From CAVVEQ01 sp963828855 (lineage in GTDB: Bacteria; Chloroflexota; Anaerolineae; Anaerolineales; Anaerolineaceae), in the NCBI GenBank assembly GCA_963828855.1, contig CAWHGB010000008.1, forward strand, positions 124,001 through 188,000: DNA of 64,000 nt, written 5' to 3'. The position numbers and the translations under genes are program-made. Positions 1 to 8,988 of the stretch are shown here, piece after piece. Under the pieces are notes generated by a model. The model was not told the origin of the DNA. It worked only from the letters and a program-made list of their open reading frames with translations, and ran no database searches. Position 1 is the first letter of the stretch. Each line of letters starts with the position of its first letter.

Positions 1-317
1 CCGTTCATGGATAGGAGACTGAGCAGATACCCCGCCACACCAAGCGAAGCAACAAGCGGGATCACACCCAGGATCCCGAAGGATAATGCCCCCAGAAGCA
101 TAGAGATCAGGATCACCCGGAAATTCTGCCAGAAAATCGATAGTACTAAAGTCAGCGCTCCACCTGGGATCGCCTCATACGCTGAATAAATATTATTCCC
201 TAAATCCTTTAAACTGGTTTCGCCAATCGGGATATTAAATGATTGGATCTGGTTCATCCCCAGAATTATTGCGATCACAGCGATTATGCTGGTCAATAAG
301 ATCGCGAACCTCATCAT
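1..317 (-). CDS. SpoIIM-like (DUF95) membrane protein, 3' part beyond window
   Basis: The reading frame starts with ATG-ATG at 317 and runs off the left edge, giving about 105 residues. An N-terminal hydrophobic helix is followed by an NFRVILISMLLGALSFGILG segment, then GVIPLVASLGVAGYL. This arginine-then-glycine-rich hydrophobic pattern is typical of the stage II sporulation protein M family. In non-sporulating bacteria the family often sits beside ABC-2 exporters. The start is 2 nt after the stop of the ABC permease, so the two are probably co-transcribed. An AGGAGG lies 17 nt upstream of the ATG, a long spacing; an in-frame CTG six bases earlier would be better placed. Function beyond a membrane role is unknown. 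Confidence 0.6.
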   Translation of the reverse strand, partial: MMRFAILLTSIIAVIAIILGMNQIQSFNIPIGETSLKDLGNNIYSAYEAIPGGALTLVLSIFWQNFRVILISMLLGALSFGILGVIPLVASLGVAGYLLSLLSMN

Positions 318-319
318 TT

Positions 320-1150
320 TCAGGGTTTTCGGGACCTCCTTGTGATACCAATCCCAGAGATTGCGGGCTTCACCTTTAAAGGTCTTAAGGAAGACGCTTC
401 CCCCCAACGGATGTTCAAAACGTCAATTTCCCTGCCCAGAAGTTCCTCCCTGCGGAAATGCGAAAGACCCACCCTGATGAGTAAAACTGCGAAAATAAAT
501 AAACCAAAAACAACCCACCAGAGCGTTGCGTAGTTTCCCCAAAACATGACCACGCTCTCCGCCTGGATCAGGAGTGCGATCGGAATAATGATAAAGCTGG
601 CCAGCAGGTTCGCCGCTCGGATCGAGGTTGCCTGACTGGAAATTACTACGGCTCCGCTGACCATGACGATCGCCTGAACAATCGTCAGACAGAAGATCAG
701 CAGGGTCAAATCCGGGGGAGGCAGCGGCACATCGCGGGCTACCAGCCCGGCCATGTAGACCGTCATTCCCACAAAACTGCCCACAAGAGGTGGAACGATG
801 GAGGAAAGCAACTTGCCAATATAAAGCTGCCAGTCCTTCAATGGTGTGCTTAAGAGGGGCTCGATTGACCCCCTCTCCTTTTCCCCTACAAACGACTCCA
901 GGGCAATCACCAGGGAGACAGAGATGGGAAAAAAACCGACGATCATCATCAGGAATGGAACCAGGCGCTCCCCGATAAGGGTTGCACCATATTGGTTAAC
1001 GAAATCGAGCAGCCGGCGTGCGGTGAAGTTCATCAGGAACGGGAAGAAGAGCGTCAGCCCGATGATCGGGAAGATGATGCGCCAATCCCGGAATTGATCA
1101 CGGACTTCCCGCACGGTGATCGCCATCGCCGGCTTGAACTCAACCGCCAT
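320..1150 (-). CDS. ABC-2 type transporter permease
   Basis: This is the membrane subunit of an ABC exporter, resembling the NatB/YhaP-type ABC-2 permeases. It has about six hydrophobic helices and a conserved cytoplasmic ALESFVGEKERGSIEPLLSTP stretch, the usual ABC-2 loop (GEKERGTIE/PLL). I chose the ATG at 1150 (276 residues). A GGAGG lies 6 nt upstream, and the extra 32 residues of the longer frame only read the end of the ATPase gene out of frame. It overlaps the ATPase gene by 11 nt, so the two are translationally coupled. The substrate cannot be told from sequence. Confidence 0.85.
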   Translation of the reverse strand: MAVEFKPAMAITVREVRDQFRDWRIIFPIIGLTLFFPFLMNFTARRLLDFVNQYGATLIGERLVPFLMMIVGFFPISVSLVIALESFVGEKERGSIEPLLSTPLKDWQLYIGKLLSSIVPPLVGSFVGMTVYMAGLVARDVPLPPPDLTLLIFCLTIVQAIVMVSGAVVISSQATSIRAANLLASFIIIPIALLIQAESVVMFWGNYATLWWVVFGLFIFAVLLIRVGLSHFRREELLGREIDVLNIRWGEASSLRPLKVKPAISGIGITRRSRKP

Positions 1151-2078
1151 CGCTGCCTCCAGCTGACGCCACCCGCATCGCTTCCAGGTATGCAGATTCC
1201 AGTGAGCGATGGATCTCATTAAATGATAAGATCTCAAATCCGCCATTCACAAGTTTCTGGATCAACACCGGATTATTCTTCTGAGGGTTTTCCACCCGGA
1301 AGCGCATCCACACTTCCCCCTGGGATGCCAAGTTAACCCCAACTGGCAGATCAAGTTTCCGACCGTTGACCGCATTGGCAAGCTGTACTTCGTATTCAGG
1401 CGGTCCGAGCAGCTTCTGCTTCAGGTCAGAGGGCGATCCACTCAGGATGATCCTGCCCTTTCGGATGATCGCGATCTGATCTGCCAATTCCTCTGCTTCA
1501 AGCAGGTTATGGGTGCAAACGATAATCGACCGTGAGAATGATCGCAGTTGGTGAATACCATCACGAACAACCCTGGCACTCTCCGGGTCCATCGCCGAGG
1601 TCGGCTCATCCAACAGTAAGACCGGAGGTTCATTCATAAGCGCACGTACAAGCGCTAATTTCTGACGCATTCCCTTTGAGAATTCCCCCAGTTTCCGTTT
1701 TTTTTCTTCCAGTAAGCCAAACTCCCCCAACAGTGGGTCAATCCTATTTTGACGTGCCTTCGAATCCATGTTGTACAACCGGCCGTAAAAATCCAGGTAT
1801 TCCCCGGCATTCATCCGGTTGTAGAGCCCGTGATGCTCGGTCAACACCCCAACAGATTCGCGTACTTTTTGGGGTTCCCTCACCACATCGTACCCGGCAA
1901 CAACAGCCCGCCCCCGGGTGGGTCGCAGGATCGAAGTCAACATTCTTACGGTGGTCGTCTTGCCAGCACCGTTCGGTCCCAGCAGAACCAGCACTCTTCC
2001 GGCGGGCACATTCAGGTTCACCCCATCCACCGCGGTGAATTGATCAAATACTTTGGTCAGGTCTTCGGCAAGGATCAT
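1140..2078 (-). CDS. ABC transporter ATP-binding protein
   Basis: The 312-residue protein is the nucleotide-binding subunit that powers the permease downstream. Walker A is GPNGAGKTT at residues 34-42, the signature is FSKGMRQK near residue 134, and Walker B with the catalytic Glu is VLLLDEPTSAMDP near 155-166. A His of the H-loop follows (VCTHNLLEAEE). The C-terminal 80 residues form the extra domain common in CcmA/NatA-type ATPases. A -10-like TATAAT lies about 28 nt upstream, and the lgt terminator sits just before it, so transcription probably restarts here. Confidence 0.9.
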   Translation of the reverse strand: MILAEDLTKVFDQFTAVDGVNLNVPAGRVLVLLGPNGAGKTTTVRMLTSILRPTRGRAVVAGYDVVREPQKVRESVGVLTEHHGLYNRMNAGEYLDFYGRLYNMDSKARQNRIDPLLGEFGLLEEKKRKLGEFSKGMRQKLALVRALMNEPPVLLLDEPTSAMDPESARVVRDGIHQLRSFSRSIIVCTHNLLEAEELADQIAIIRKGRIILSGSPSDLKQKLLGPPEYEVQLANAVNGRKLDLPVGVNLASQGEVWMRFRVENPQKNNPVLIQKLVNGGFEILSFNEIHRSLESAYLEAMRVASAGGSDGG

Positions 2079-2105
2079 TCCATCACTCAGTCTGGCAACA
2101 TCCTC

Positions 2106-2111
2106 ATTATA
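2106..2111 (-). promoter_or_regulatory. candidate -10 box for the ABC exporter operon
   Basis: A perfect TATAAT on the minus strand lies between the lgt terminator and the ATPase start. No good -35 hexamer is visible at 16-18 nt, so this is a weak call. Confidence 0.3.
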
Positions 2112-2154
2112 TGGAAATTCTATCAGCCCGCGTATACAGAATTGTTAGGTTAAT

Positions 2155-2180
2155 AAAAACCCTCCCGCAGGGCGGGAGGG
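2155..2180 (-). terminator. intrinsic terminator after lgt
   Basis: A 9-bp perfect GC-rich stem (2160-2168 with 2172-2180, CCCTCCCGC/GCGGGAGGG) with a 3-nt loop is followed on the minus strand by a T-run (complement of 2155-2159). It lies 25 nt after the lgt stop and separates that operon from the ABC exporter. Confidence 0.9.
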
Positions 2181-2204
2181 AATTGGGTGAAGTGATATCT
2201 TTTT

Positions 2205-3209
2205 CTAGTTCGTTTTTACCTGGTGATTTTTTATCATATGCCGAACGATCAAGGCAATCCCACACCCCAGGAAAAGGACCCCCATGAAGGACTGGTTGAA
2301 ATTAATCCCGGCGACAGGGGCGGGATCCAACCGGAGGAATTCCAGCCAGAATCTACCAAAGGAATAGAACAATACGTAGATCAGGAAAAGGTCGCCATTC
2401 AGGAGTTTGTCCTGGAACTTGCGTCCCATCCACAGGAGGAGGGTCATATTAGCCAGGTTCCAGAGGCTTTCATACGCGAACAGCGGATGGTAGGTTTCCT
2501 GGTTCGCGAACTGGGTAAGTCTGAATTGCGGGTCGATCTTGATCGCCCAGGGAAGATTCGTGGGTGCCCCATAGATCTCCTGGTTCAGGAAATTTCCCCA
2601 GCGGCCGATTGCCTGCGCGAGTGCTAACCCAGGCGCGACGATATCTGTCCACTGACCAAAATTTAAATGCCTGGCACGGGTGTAGATCAGCAGGGCAACC
2701 AACCCGCCGATCACCGCTCCCGGGATACCCACCCCTCCCCGCCAGATCGCGATCGCATCCAACGGATGGGTAAGGTAGTATTGGGTGGTCAATCCGGCAG
2801 CGATATGGGAGGCGGGCGGAAGGAAGATATGCCAGAGCCTGGCGCCGATGATCCCCGCCACCAGCAGCCAAGGGAGCATTTCCCATACTTCGTTCGGATT
2901 CTGCCCCCGTCGTTTCGCTTCAATAGTCGAGAGCCAGGCTGCTGCCAGCGCTCCCACCATGATGAGCATTCCGTACCAGCGGATATTAAGAATCCCCAAA
3001 GGTGCGGTTTGAAAGACCAGGCGCGCGAGTGCCGCGATAACCAGAATTAGAAGAATATAGACAACTGCCTGGAGCCATTTTTGTTTGATCTTCAAACTTG
3101 GCAGGAGATTGAAAAAAGAGAGGATCAAAACCAGGAGGATAACCAGCACATCAGAAAGATGTAAAAATGAAAGGTTTAAGCTTATTCCTTCACGCAGGGG
3201 AATATTCAT
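2205..3209 (-). CDS. lgt: prolipoprotein diacylglyceryl transferase
   Basis: Lgt moves diacylglycerol from phosphatidylglycerol to the lipobox cysteine of prolipoproteins in the membrane. The family signature is present: RWYGMLI, then GGVGIPGAVIGG, then LALAQAIGRWGNFLNQEIYG with the key Arg/Gly/Asn cluster, and YHPLFAYES near the C-terminus. About seven helices are visible, plus an extra N-terminal hydrophobic segment that makes it (334 residues) longer than many family members. It starts 9 nt after the CDP-alcohol phosphatidyltransferase gene. LspA at 12.1 kb and several lipobox proteins in the window complete the pathway. Confidence 0.95.
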   Translation of the reverse strand: MNIPLREGISLNLSFLHLSDVLVILLVLILSFFNLLPSLKIKQKWLQAVVYILLILVIAALARLVFQTAPLGILNIRWYGMLIMVGALAAAWLSTIEAKRRGQNPNEVWEMLPWLLVAGIIGARLWHIFLPPASHIAAGLTTQYYLTHPLDAIAIWRGGVGIPGAVIGGLVALLIYTRARHLNFGQWTDIVAPGLALAQAIGRWGNFLNQEIYGAPTNLPWAIKIDPQFRLTQFANQETYHPLFAYESLWNLANMTLLLWMGRKFQDKLLNGDLFLIYVLFYSFGRFWLEFLRLDPAPVAGINFNQSFMGVLFLGCGIALIVRHMIKNHQVKTN

Positions 3210-3218
3210 GGGATTACC

Positions 3219-3860
3219 TTAAGATTTTGGTTGAGATTGTGAGTTGATCTTTTCATAAGCCTGGCTTCGCACGGAGTAAATACGTTGAAAGGCGGTAATA
3301 TTTGCAAAAATGGCAAAGATCCACACCGCCAGCCAGGGGATATTGAAAATCAGGCATGGGATCAATACCAGGTAACGTTCCATCCGGCTGAGGATGCCGA
3401 TCTTGGCAGTGTAACCGAGTGCTTCCGCCCGGGCTTTTACATACGAAACCAAGACAGTTCCAGCCGCGGCTACATACACCAGGATCATCATTTTTCCGTC
3501 ACCCGTGGTTTGGTAATAAACGAGCAGACCCAGGAGCAATACAAGCTCTGAATACCGGTCGGTGACCGAATCGACAAACGCTCCCCAGGGGGAGACCTCG
3601 TTTCGCAGTCGGGCAAGCGATCCGTCCAGGCCGTCACAGGCACCAGCCAGGAGTGCCACCAGGCCGCCATAGGTTATATAACCCATGGCGATAAGGCCAG
3701 CGGCGATGATGTTGCCGATCAACCCCAGAATTGTGACAATATTGGGAGTGATCCCTATCCGATTTAGAAAGCCGACGATTGGCGTGACAATGCCCTTCAT
3801 GAACACGCGCATTCGATCGGTAAATGTTGTCTTTGGGGCGGAAACTTGTTCACCCATCAT
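3219..3860 (-). CDS. CDP-alcohol phosphatidyltransferase family protein
   Basis: An integral membrane enzyme that joins a CDP-activated lipid to an alcohol acceptor. The catalytic motif DG-x2-AR-x8-G-x3-D-x3-D is complete (DGLDGSLAR, then GAFVDSVTD). Six hydrophobic helices surround it. The family includes PgsA and inositol-phosphate phosphotransferases. The C-terminal pattern does not let me choose the acceptor, so I leave the symbol blank. It sits between ftsK and lgt in the same direction with short gaps, pointing to a membrane-lipid role next to lipoprotein acylation. Length 213 residues is normal. Confidence 0.88.
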   Translation of the reverse strand: MMGEQVSAPKTTFTDRMRVFMKGIVTPIVGFLNRIGITPNIVTILGLIGNIIAAGLIAMGYITYGGLVALLAGACDGLDGSLARLRNEVSPWGAFVDSVTDRYSELVLLLGLLVYYQTTGDGKMMILVYVAAAGTVLVSYVKARAEALGYTAKIGILSRMERYLVLIPCLIFNIPWLAVWIFAIFANITAFQRIYSVRSQAYEKINSQSQPKS

Positions 3861-3907
3861 GAACTCCCTTCAATTAATAAAACGCCAGATGAAAACGTCC
3901 AATTGTA

Positions 3908-6079
3908 TCAAGAATCGAAATCCTCGTCATCCTCGGGAGGGATGAGTACCTCCCTTTCCTTGCCGCCGGTTTGAGCATGCCCGATAACACCCATCTCTTC
4001 CAGCTCATCTATCAACCTGGCTGCGCGGGGATAACCGATCCGCATCCGGCGCTGAAGCATGGATGCGCTCGCATGCCGGGAATGCCGAACAATATCGATC
4101 GCCTGCTCGATAAGGTCGTCGGATCCCTCCCCCACATGAGGTTGGCTGGAGGCGATCTCCTCCCACGGAGGAGCTTCTTCGGCAGCCGGAGCCATTCGCT
4201 GCCAGAAGTTGATCACCTTTTCGATCTCCTGGTCGGTGACGATCACGCCCTGAGCCCTGAGAGGTACGCCAGCTTCGGGGTTGAGGAAAAGCAGGTCACC
4301 CCGCCCGAGCAGGGTCTCCGCCCCACTCGTATCCAGAATAACACGCGAATCCACCGAGGAAGCCACCGTGAATGCGATCCGGGCAGGAAAATTCGCCTTG
4401 ATCAAACCAGTAACCACGTTCGTACTGGGGCGCTGGGTAGCTACCACCAGGTGAATGCCTGTTGCCCTGGCCATTTGAGCCAGCCTCACCAAGCTGAATT
4501 CTGTTTGCTCAGGATTGGTCATCATCAGGTCAGCCAGCTCGTCGATCAGGATCACGATTCTGGAAATGGTTGCCTGCTTCTTGCGCTGCATCTTCCGGTT
4601 GTAAGTTTCCAGATCACGGCAATGCGCGGCTTCCATGAGCTTATAACGGGTATCCATTTCAGCCAGCGACCACTGAAGCACGGCGATCATTCTGGCAGGG
4701 TCGGTTTCCACCTTTCCATGCAGGTGAGGTAAACCATTGAAGCGTACCAGCTCCACCATTTTTGGATCCAGCATCACCATTCGAAGGTCCGAAGGGCTGT
4801 TATTCATTGCCAGGCAGGTGGTGATCGCTGCGATGCAAACACTCTTGCCGGAACCCGTTGTTCCTGCGATCAGCATATGCGGCATCCGACCCAGATCAGC
4901 CACCACTGGCGATCCGGAGACATCCCGCCCAATAGCTAAGGCCAAAGGCGATGCCAATTTTTGGAAAGCTTCAGATTCAAGGATCGCGCGCAGCCGCACA
5001 ACAGCGCTGAGCTGATTGGGCACTTCGATCCCCACGTAGGAATGCCCGGGTACCGGAGCCTGGATACGCAGCCTTTCTGCACTGAGTGCTAGTGCAAGGT
5101 CCTTGGAAAGATTTGATATTTGAGAAACCCGCACTTTTTGCTGGTTGAGACTCCCATCCTGGTTCGTTTTTTCGATAAATCCCGGTTCAACCGCAAATTG
5201 TGTCACCGTCGGTCCCATCCGGTAGCCGATTACCTTTGCCGGAACACCGAACTCGCCCAGGCATTGCTCGATCCGTATAGCTGTTTCGCGGATTTCCGCT
5301 TTATCCGGGGTGGAAACGGTTTCATTCTTCAGGAGGTTTAGGGGAGGTAAGCGGTCATCCCGATTTTCCTCATCATCCCCGGAAATGACTTCTTCTCCAA
5401 CGATCATGACTGGTGCAGTCTCAACTATTCTGGTTGGAGAAGCACTGGTTTCTGCTGCATTAGCTGGGCTCGGTTTGCTTTCCATACCTGGTTCGGTCAG
5501 GGAATTCTTCAACGCGAAAGCTTTCACCCGATCTGTGAAGCCAAAACCGATTACGGCGAGAATAAAACCAAGAATCAGAAAGACTAAAGCAGCAAGGATC
5601 GTCGGAAGGAATCGATCCAGGAGCATCGCCAAGCCCCAACCAATGATCCCGCCAAATTTTCCACTTTCCGCTGCCTCCAGTGACATCCCGCTCATGATCG
5701 CCATGAGGGCAAGAATAGTGAACGCAAATCCTTCCAGAGCAATCACTCTCCCCAGACTTAGCTTGGGAACCAGCGGATGGCTTCGCCGAAGTACCATCAA
5801 TCCAGAAATTGCCAGGAACACCACCAGGAACCAGGCTCCCCAACCAAATCCTTTTTTCAGCAATGCTGCCCAGGGAGTGATGAAGCTACCTTTGGATAAT
5901 CCAACCAATCCAATGAAACTGATGAAACTCAGAGCGAAAAGGAAAACCGCCAGGATATCCCAGCCATACCGGTCAAAGGAGCCGGTAAAATCGCTTAAAC
6001 CGTCCTGCGGGTATTTGTTGGAACCTGTGGAATTCTTTTTTCCCTTTGGAGAGGAGGTCTCTTGCTGCTTTTTGGTCAT
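3908..6079 (-). CDS. ftsK: DNA translocase FtsK/SpoIIIE
   Basis: A septum-located motor that pumps chromosome ends during division. The 723-residue protein has about four N-terminal helices (residues 40-190), an acidic Pro-rich linker (about 190-250), the alpha/beta motor and a C-terminal gamma winged-helix domain (last about 65 residues, ending with an RRMRIGYPRAARLIDELEEM segment). Walker A GTTGSGKS lies near residue 408 and Walker B VILIDELADLMM near 525. The gamma domain normally reads KOPS-type DNA motifs. The start overlaps the S1 gene stop by 4 nt (ATGA), so the two are translationally coupled. The frame is intact. Confidence 0.95.
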   Translation of the reverse strand: MTKKQQETSSPKGKKNSTGSNKYPQDGLSDFTGSFDRYGWDILAVFLFALSFISFIGLVGLSKGSFITPWAALLKKGFGWGAWFLVVFLAISGLMVLRRSHPLVPKLSLGRVIALEGFAFTILALMAIMSGMSLEAAESGKFGGIIGWGLAMLLDRFLPTILAALVFLILGFILAVIGFGFTDRVKAFALKNSLTEPGMESKPSPANAAETSASPTRIVETAPVMIVGEEVISGDDEENRDDRLPPLNLLKNETVSTPDKAEIRETAIRIEQCLGEFGVPAKVIGYRMGPTVTQFAVEPGFIEKTNQDGSLNQQKVRVSQISNLSKDLALALSAERLRIQAPVPGHSYVGIEVPNQLSAVVRLRAILESEAFQKLASPLALAIGRDVSGSPVVADLGRMPHMLIAGTTGSGKSVCIAAITTCLAMNNSPSDLRMVMLDPKMVELVRFNGLPHLHGKVETDPARMIAVLQWSLAEMDTRYKLMEAAHCRDLETYNRKMQRKKQATISRIVILIDELADLMMTNPEQTEFSLVRLAQMARATGIHLVVATQRPSTNVVTGLIKANFPARIAFTVASSVDSRVILDTSGAETLLGRGDLLFLNPEAGVPLRAQGVIVTDQEIEKVINFWQRMAPAAEEAPPWEEIASSQPHVGEGSDDLIEQAIDIVRHSRHASASMLQRRMRIGYPRAARLIDELEEMGVIGHAQTGGKEREVLIPPEDDEDFDS

Positions 6080-7014
6080 TCAGGAATAACCAATCCCAAC
6101 CCCAGCCGGCGTTTTTCGATATCCAGATGCAGGATTTTCACGTGAATGTTTTGACCAGGTATGAGCAAGTCGCGAAGTTCCATCCCGGGTGCAAGTTTCA
6201 GGGTGGAAATATGGATCAAACCTTCAACACCTTCTGATAGCCTGGCAAACGCTCCAAAACGCGTCAGGGTGGTTACCACTGCCTGGACCACATCCCCCGG
6301 GTGATATTTTTCACCCAGGAATTCCCATGGGTTGGGATCCAATCGTTTCAGGCTGAGTGCGATACGGGCATTATTGGTATTAACGGAAAGTACCACCACC
6401 TGGATCACTTCACCAATATGCACAACCTCATTTCCGTTATGGACCCTTCCCCAGGAAAGTTCGGATAGGTGGATCAATCCTTCCACCCCTCCCAGGTCAA
6501 CAAAGACGCCAAAATCAGTGATATTCGTAACGCAACCTTCCACTACATTCCCCACCTGAATATTGGAGATGAGCTCCTTGCGTTTCCCACAACCCGCTTT
6601 GGCAGCGCGCTCGGAAAATACGATCCGATCCTTGGCAGGATCGCACTCGATGATCTTAAGTTCGATCCTGGTACCTACATAACCTACGATTAACTCGCGG
6701 CGCTCTTCCTCACTTGACGTTGCGTCATACTGAAGGAGATGAGAATGAGGAACAAAGCCCTGCAATTGGTCCCCCTGAACAAGCAATCCGCCGCGGTTAT
6801 ACCCCCGAACCTCCAAGGTGACCACTTCGTCCCTCGCCATAACCTGCCGGGCTTGCTCCCAATCCATCCGGGATTGCTGAGGTTTTTGAGGTTCATTTTC
6901 CAACTCGTTCGAAAATGGTTCCCATCGCTTTTCCTCCAACAACACGGCTGTCCACCAGCTTTCATCCTCCCCGGGAACCAAGTTTGCCCCACCCAAGCTT
7001 TCATCACCAGTCAT
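6076..7014 (-). CDS. S1 RNA-binding domain protein (three S1 repeats)
   Basis: The 312-residue protein carries three S1 folds: a degenerate one at about 55-125, and clear ones at about 150-220 (VTNITDFGVFVDLGGVEGLI) and 235-305 (VTTLTRFGAFARLSEGVEGL). An acidic N-terminal 50 residues precede them. It resembles short RpsA-like proteins of Gram-positive and Chloroflexi genomes, which bind mRNA or ribosomes. AGGAGG lies 6 nt upstream of the ATG. It leads the operon S1-ftsK-phosphatidyltransferase-lgt. Whether it is the true ribosomal protein S1 is not decided by sequence. Confidence 0.85.
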   Translation of the reverse strand: MTGDESLGGANLVPGEDESWWTAVLLEEKRWEPFSNELENEPQKPQQSRMDWEQARQVMARDEVVTLEVRGYNRGGLLVQGDQLQGFVPHSHLLQYDATSSEEERRELIVGYVGTRIELKIIECDPAKDRIVFSERAAKAGCGKRKELISNIQVGNVVEGCVTNITDFGVFVDLGGVEGLIHLSELSWGRVHNGNEVVHIGEVIQVVVLSVNTNNARIALSLKRLDPNPWEFLGEKYHPGDVVQAVVTTLTRFGAFARLSEGVEGLIHISTLKLAPGMELRDLLIPGQNIHVKILHLDIEKRRLGLGLVIPE

Positions 7015-7079
7015 TTACAACCTCCTAAACCCTCCGATAGCCTATAAAAGAATTGCCAGATAATATTAGCATAAAAACA

Positions 7080-8975
7080 TTATGAACTTATCGATCGTCT
7101 TTCCATACTCATGATCATCTTCCCTGTTTCCGATATGGCAATTTTCTGCTTTCGGAAAAGATCGGCTTCCGAGATGGCTAATTTATTTGCGATCTCCTTA
7201 ACCTTTTTGGCTTCAAGATATTTCATCACCAGCAGGTTATAAAGGATCCACTCGTTGGTATATTTACGTTCACCTTCGGGACGCAGAAGTTCGATAGCAT
7301 CGCGAAGGATTGCCCTCAATGCATTTGCTGGATTCTCATTCCCTTCTTTGATCCTGTTTTGCACAATGTGGAGCTGAAGCAGAGGATTTTCAGTGAGGTG
7401 CGGGCCGCCCCAGTAATAGGTCAGCGCATCCTTCACCCAATGGTCCAGGTTCTCCATCAGCATCTCGGTGTTATCCACCAGGATGGCTTCGCGGTCATAT
7501 CTTCCGGCTGCGCTGAGGTTCTGAATATAGGCGATTTGCGGAGATAGTGATTCCATGGCGTTGAAGATCTGCGCCTGTGTTTGCCTGTCCCTTAGCGCAA
7601 GGCCGGTGCGGGTGGTCAGAACTTTCAATGACTTTTGCTGATCGGGAAGCAATTCCGCCTTCTCCATTCCCGAGATCACCAGCAATCCAAGCAGGATCAG
7701 TTCTCCTTCCGTGGTCTCATCCCGAATGGGTGCCAGGAAGACGTTCTCGTACGCGAAAAATTCAGGTAAATCTCCATCCTTCATCGCGAGCTGATAAAGG
7801 CCCCCCCTCTCCTCAAGGTTGGCGGTTTTCACTTTACCAACCTTGGCCACCAGATCCAACCGGGTCTGCTCGAAGGCAACCAGGTAAGCGCCGCGAGCCT
7901 GGAGGTGATCGCAGATGGCTGCAAGGATCATCTCAACAAACTGGAGCAGGTCACTGCGGGTGATCAGGTGCGATTCCAAGATCTCCATGATCTCAAGATC
8001 CGAGTCGTCGTTCCCGTAGAATAATTTTCTCTCCAGGAATGGGGCAAGCAGTGTGATCAGATACTCGAGCATTACGATTGTGACCACCATGGTGACAGGT
8101 ACCCAGGCGGTATATACCTGGCCAAAGAAATCACCAAACCTCCTGATCAGTGTTGTGAACGCGAGGGTGATGCTGGCAGTAACCGGTCCGCGGAGAATCC
8201 AAAGCAGAAGCCGCCCTTTCACTACCCGATCCGGCCAGGGCATGCCAAAGAAAGAGACGGCATATGCCATCAGCACCAGCAGGAACCCGACCAGCAGATT
8301 GCTGACGACAACCACGATCCAGAAATAATAGGGGTATTCCGCGGCCAGGCTTGAACCAAAGAGCAGGAAGGGGTAGGAACCCAGGGCTGGGGCGATTGCT
8401 CCGATAAGCAGGTATGCCATCCTGCGCCGGCTGGTGGGAGTCACCGTGCGGCGGTACGCACGTATAAAATTCACCCATGTGGCTGCCATCACCAGCAGAT
8501 AAAAGATCGTGAATAGATCGATCAGGAAGGTGGGTGTGAGATGAGGTGCAGGAGGTTCGTCCAGGATCACCGGACCCGTGAACAACCCAGCCGGGAGCAT
8601 GAACAGGAAAAAGACGGTGACAACATAGGCAGCCAGGGAAGCCCACCTCCGCCGCCACCGGCTGGGCCGCCCGGTAGTTTCCAGAACCGCATCGGAAAAC
8701 GAAAAATATAAGGCTGGCAGAAGAATGATTCCCACCCATTGCAGCCGCAGCCAGAATGCAACCTGCCAGGGTTCCACCGCCGTGGAGCTGAAAGCTTCCG
8801 CGGAAAAAACGATCACAACGCTGACCAGGATCAGGCAGAACGAGCGCACAACTCTGTCCCGCAGGTTCATGGTCAGGGCAAATAGGAGCAGCGAGAACGC
8901 CGTGATGGCGATACCGGCGGTCAGGATGTCGCTGATGGCCTTGATCAAAGAATACAGGTTCGTTTGATATTCCAT
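7080..8975 (-). CDS. 7TM-sensor protein with GAF-like region and C-terminal helical domain
   Basis: The first about 290 residues contain seven to eight hydrophobic helices in the pattern of the histidine-kinase N-terminal 7TM region. A GAF-like stretch follows (about 310-470). The protein then ends with a helical segment containing KKVKEIANKLAISEADLFRK (about 590-615), which looks like a helix-turn-helix. No H-box, N-box or G-box of a kinase is present. It may be a one-component membrane sensor, or it may work with a separate partner. It is the last gene of a group with a GNAT (13 nt gap) and a membrane protein. Function is inferred only from domain style. Confidence 0.6.
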   Translation of the reverse strand: MEYQTNLYSLIKAISDILTAGIAITAFSLLLFALTMNLRDRVVRSFCLILVSVVIVFSAEAFSSTAVEPWQVAFWLRLQWVGIILLPALYFSFSDAVLETTGRPSRWRRRWASLAAYVVTVFFLFMLPAGLFTGPVILDEPPAPHLTPTFLIDLFTIFYLLVMAATWVNFIRAYRRTVTPTSRRRMAYLLIGAIAPALGSYPFLLFGSSLAAEYPYYFWIVVVVSNLLVGFLLVLMAYAVSFFGMPWPDRVVKGRLLLWILRGPVTASITLAFTTLIRRFGDFFGQVYTAWVPVTMVVTIVMLEYLITLLAPFLERKLFYGNDDSDLEIMEILESHLITRSDLLQFVEMILAAICDHLQARGAYLVAFEQTRLDLVAKVGKVKTANLEERGGLYQLAMKDGDLPEFFAYENVFLAPIRDETTEGELILLGLLVISGMEKAELLPDQQKSLKVLTTRTGLALRDRQTQAQIFNAMESLSPQIAYIQNLSAAGRYDREAILVDNTEMLMENLDHWVKDALTYYWGGPHLTENPLLQLHIVQNRIKEGNENPANALRAILRDAIELLRPEGERKYTNEWILYNLLVMKYLEAKKVKEIANKLAISEADLFRKQKIAISETGKMIMSMERRSISS

Positions 8976-8988
8976 GGGTCAGGTTCGG

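Noticed and set aside
320..1246. Longer start for the ABC permease at 1246
   Set aside because: The extra 32 residues read the ATPase C-terminus out of frame, and a good ribosome site precedes 1150.
5310..6089. 259-codon plus-strand ORF across the ftsK start
   Set aside because: No family pattern; it is antisense to intact ftsK.
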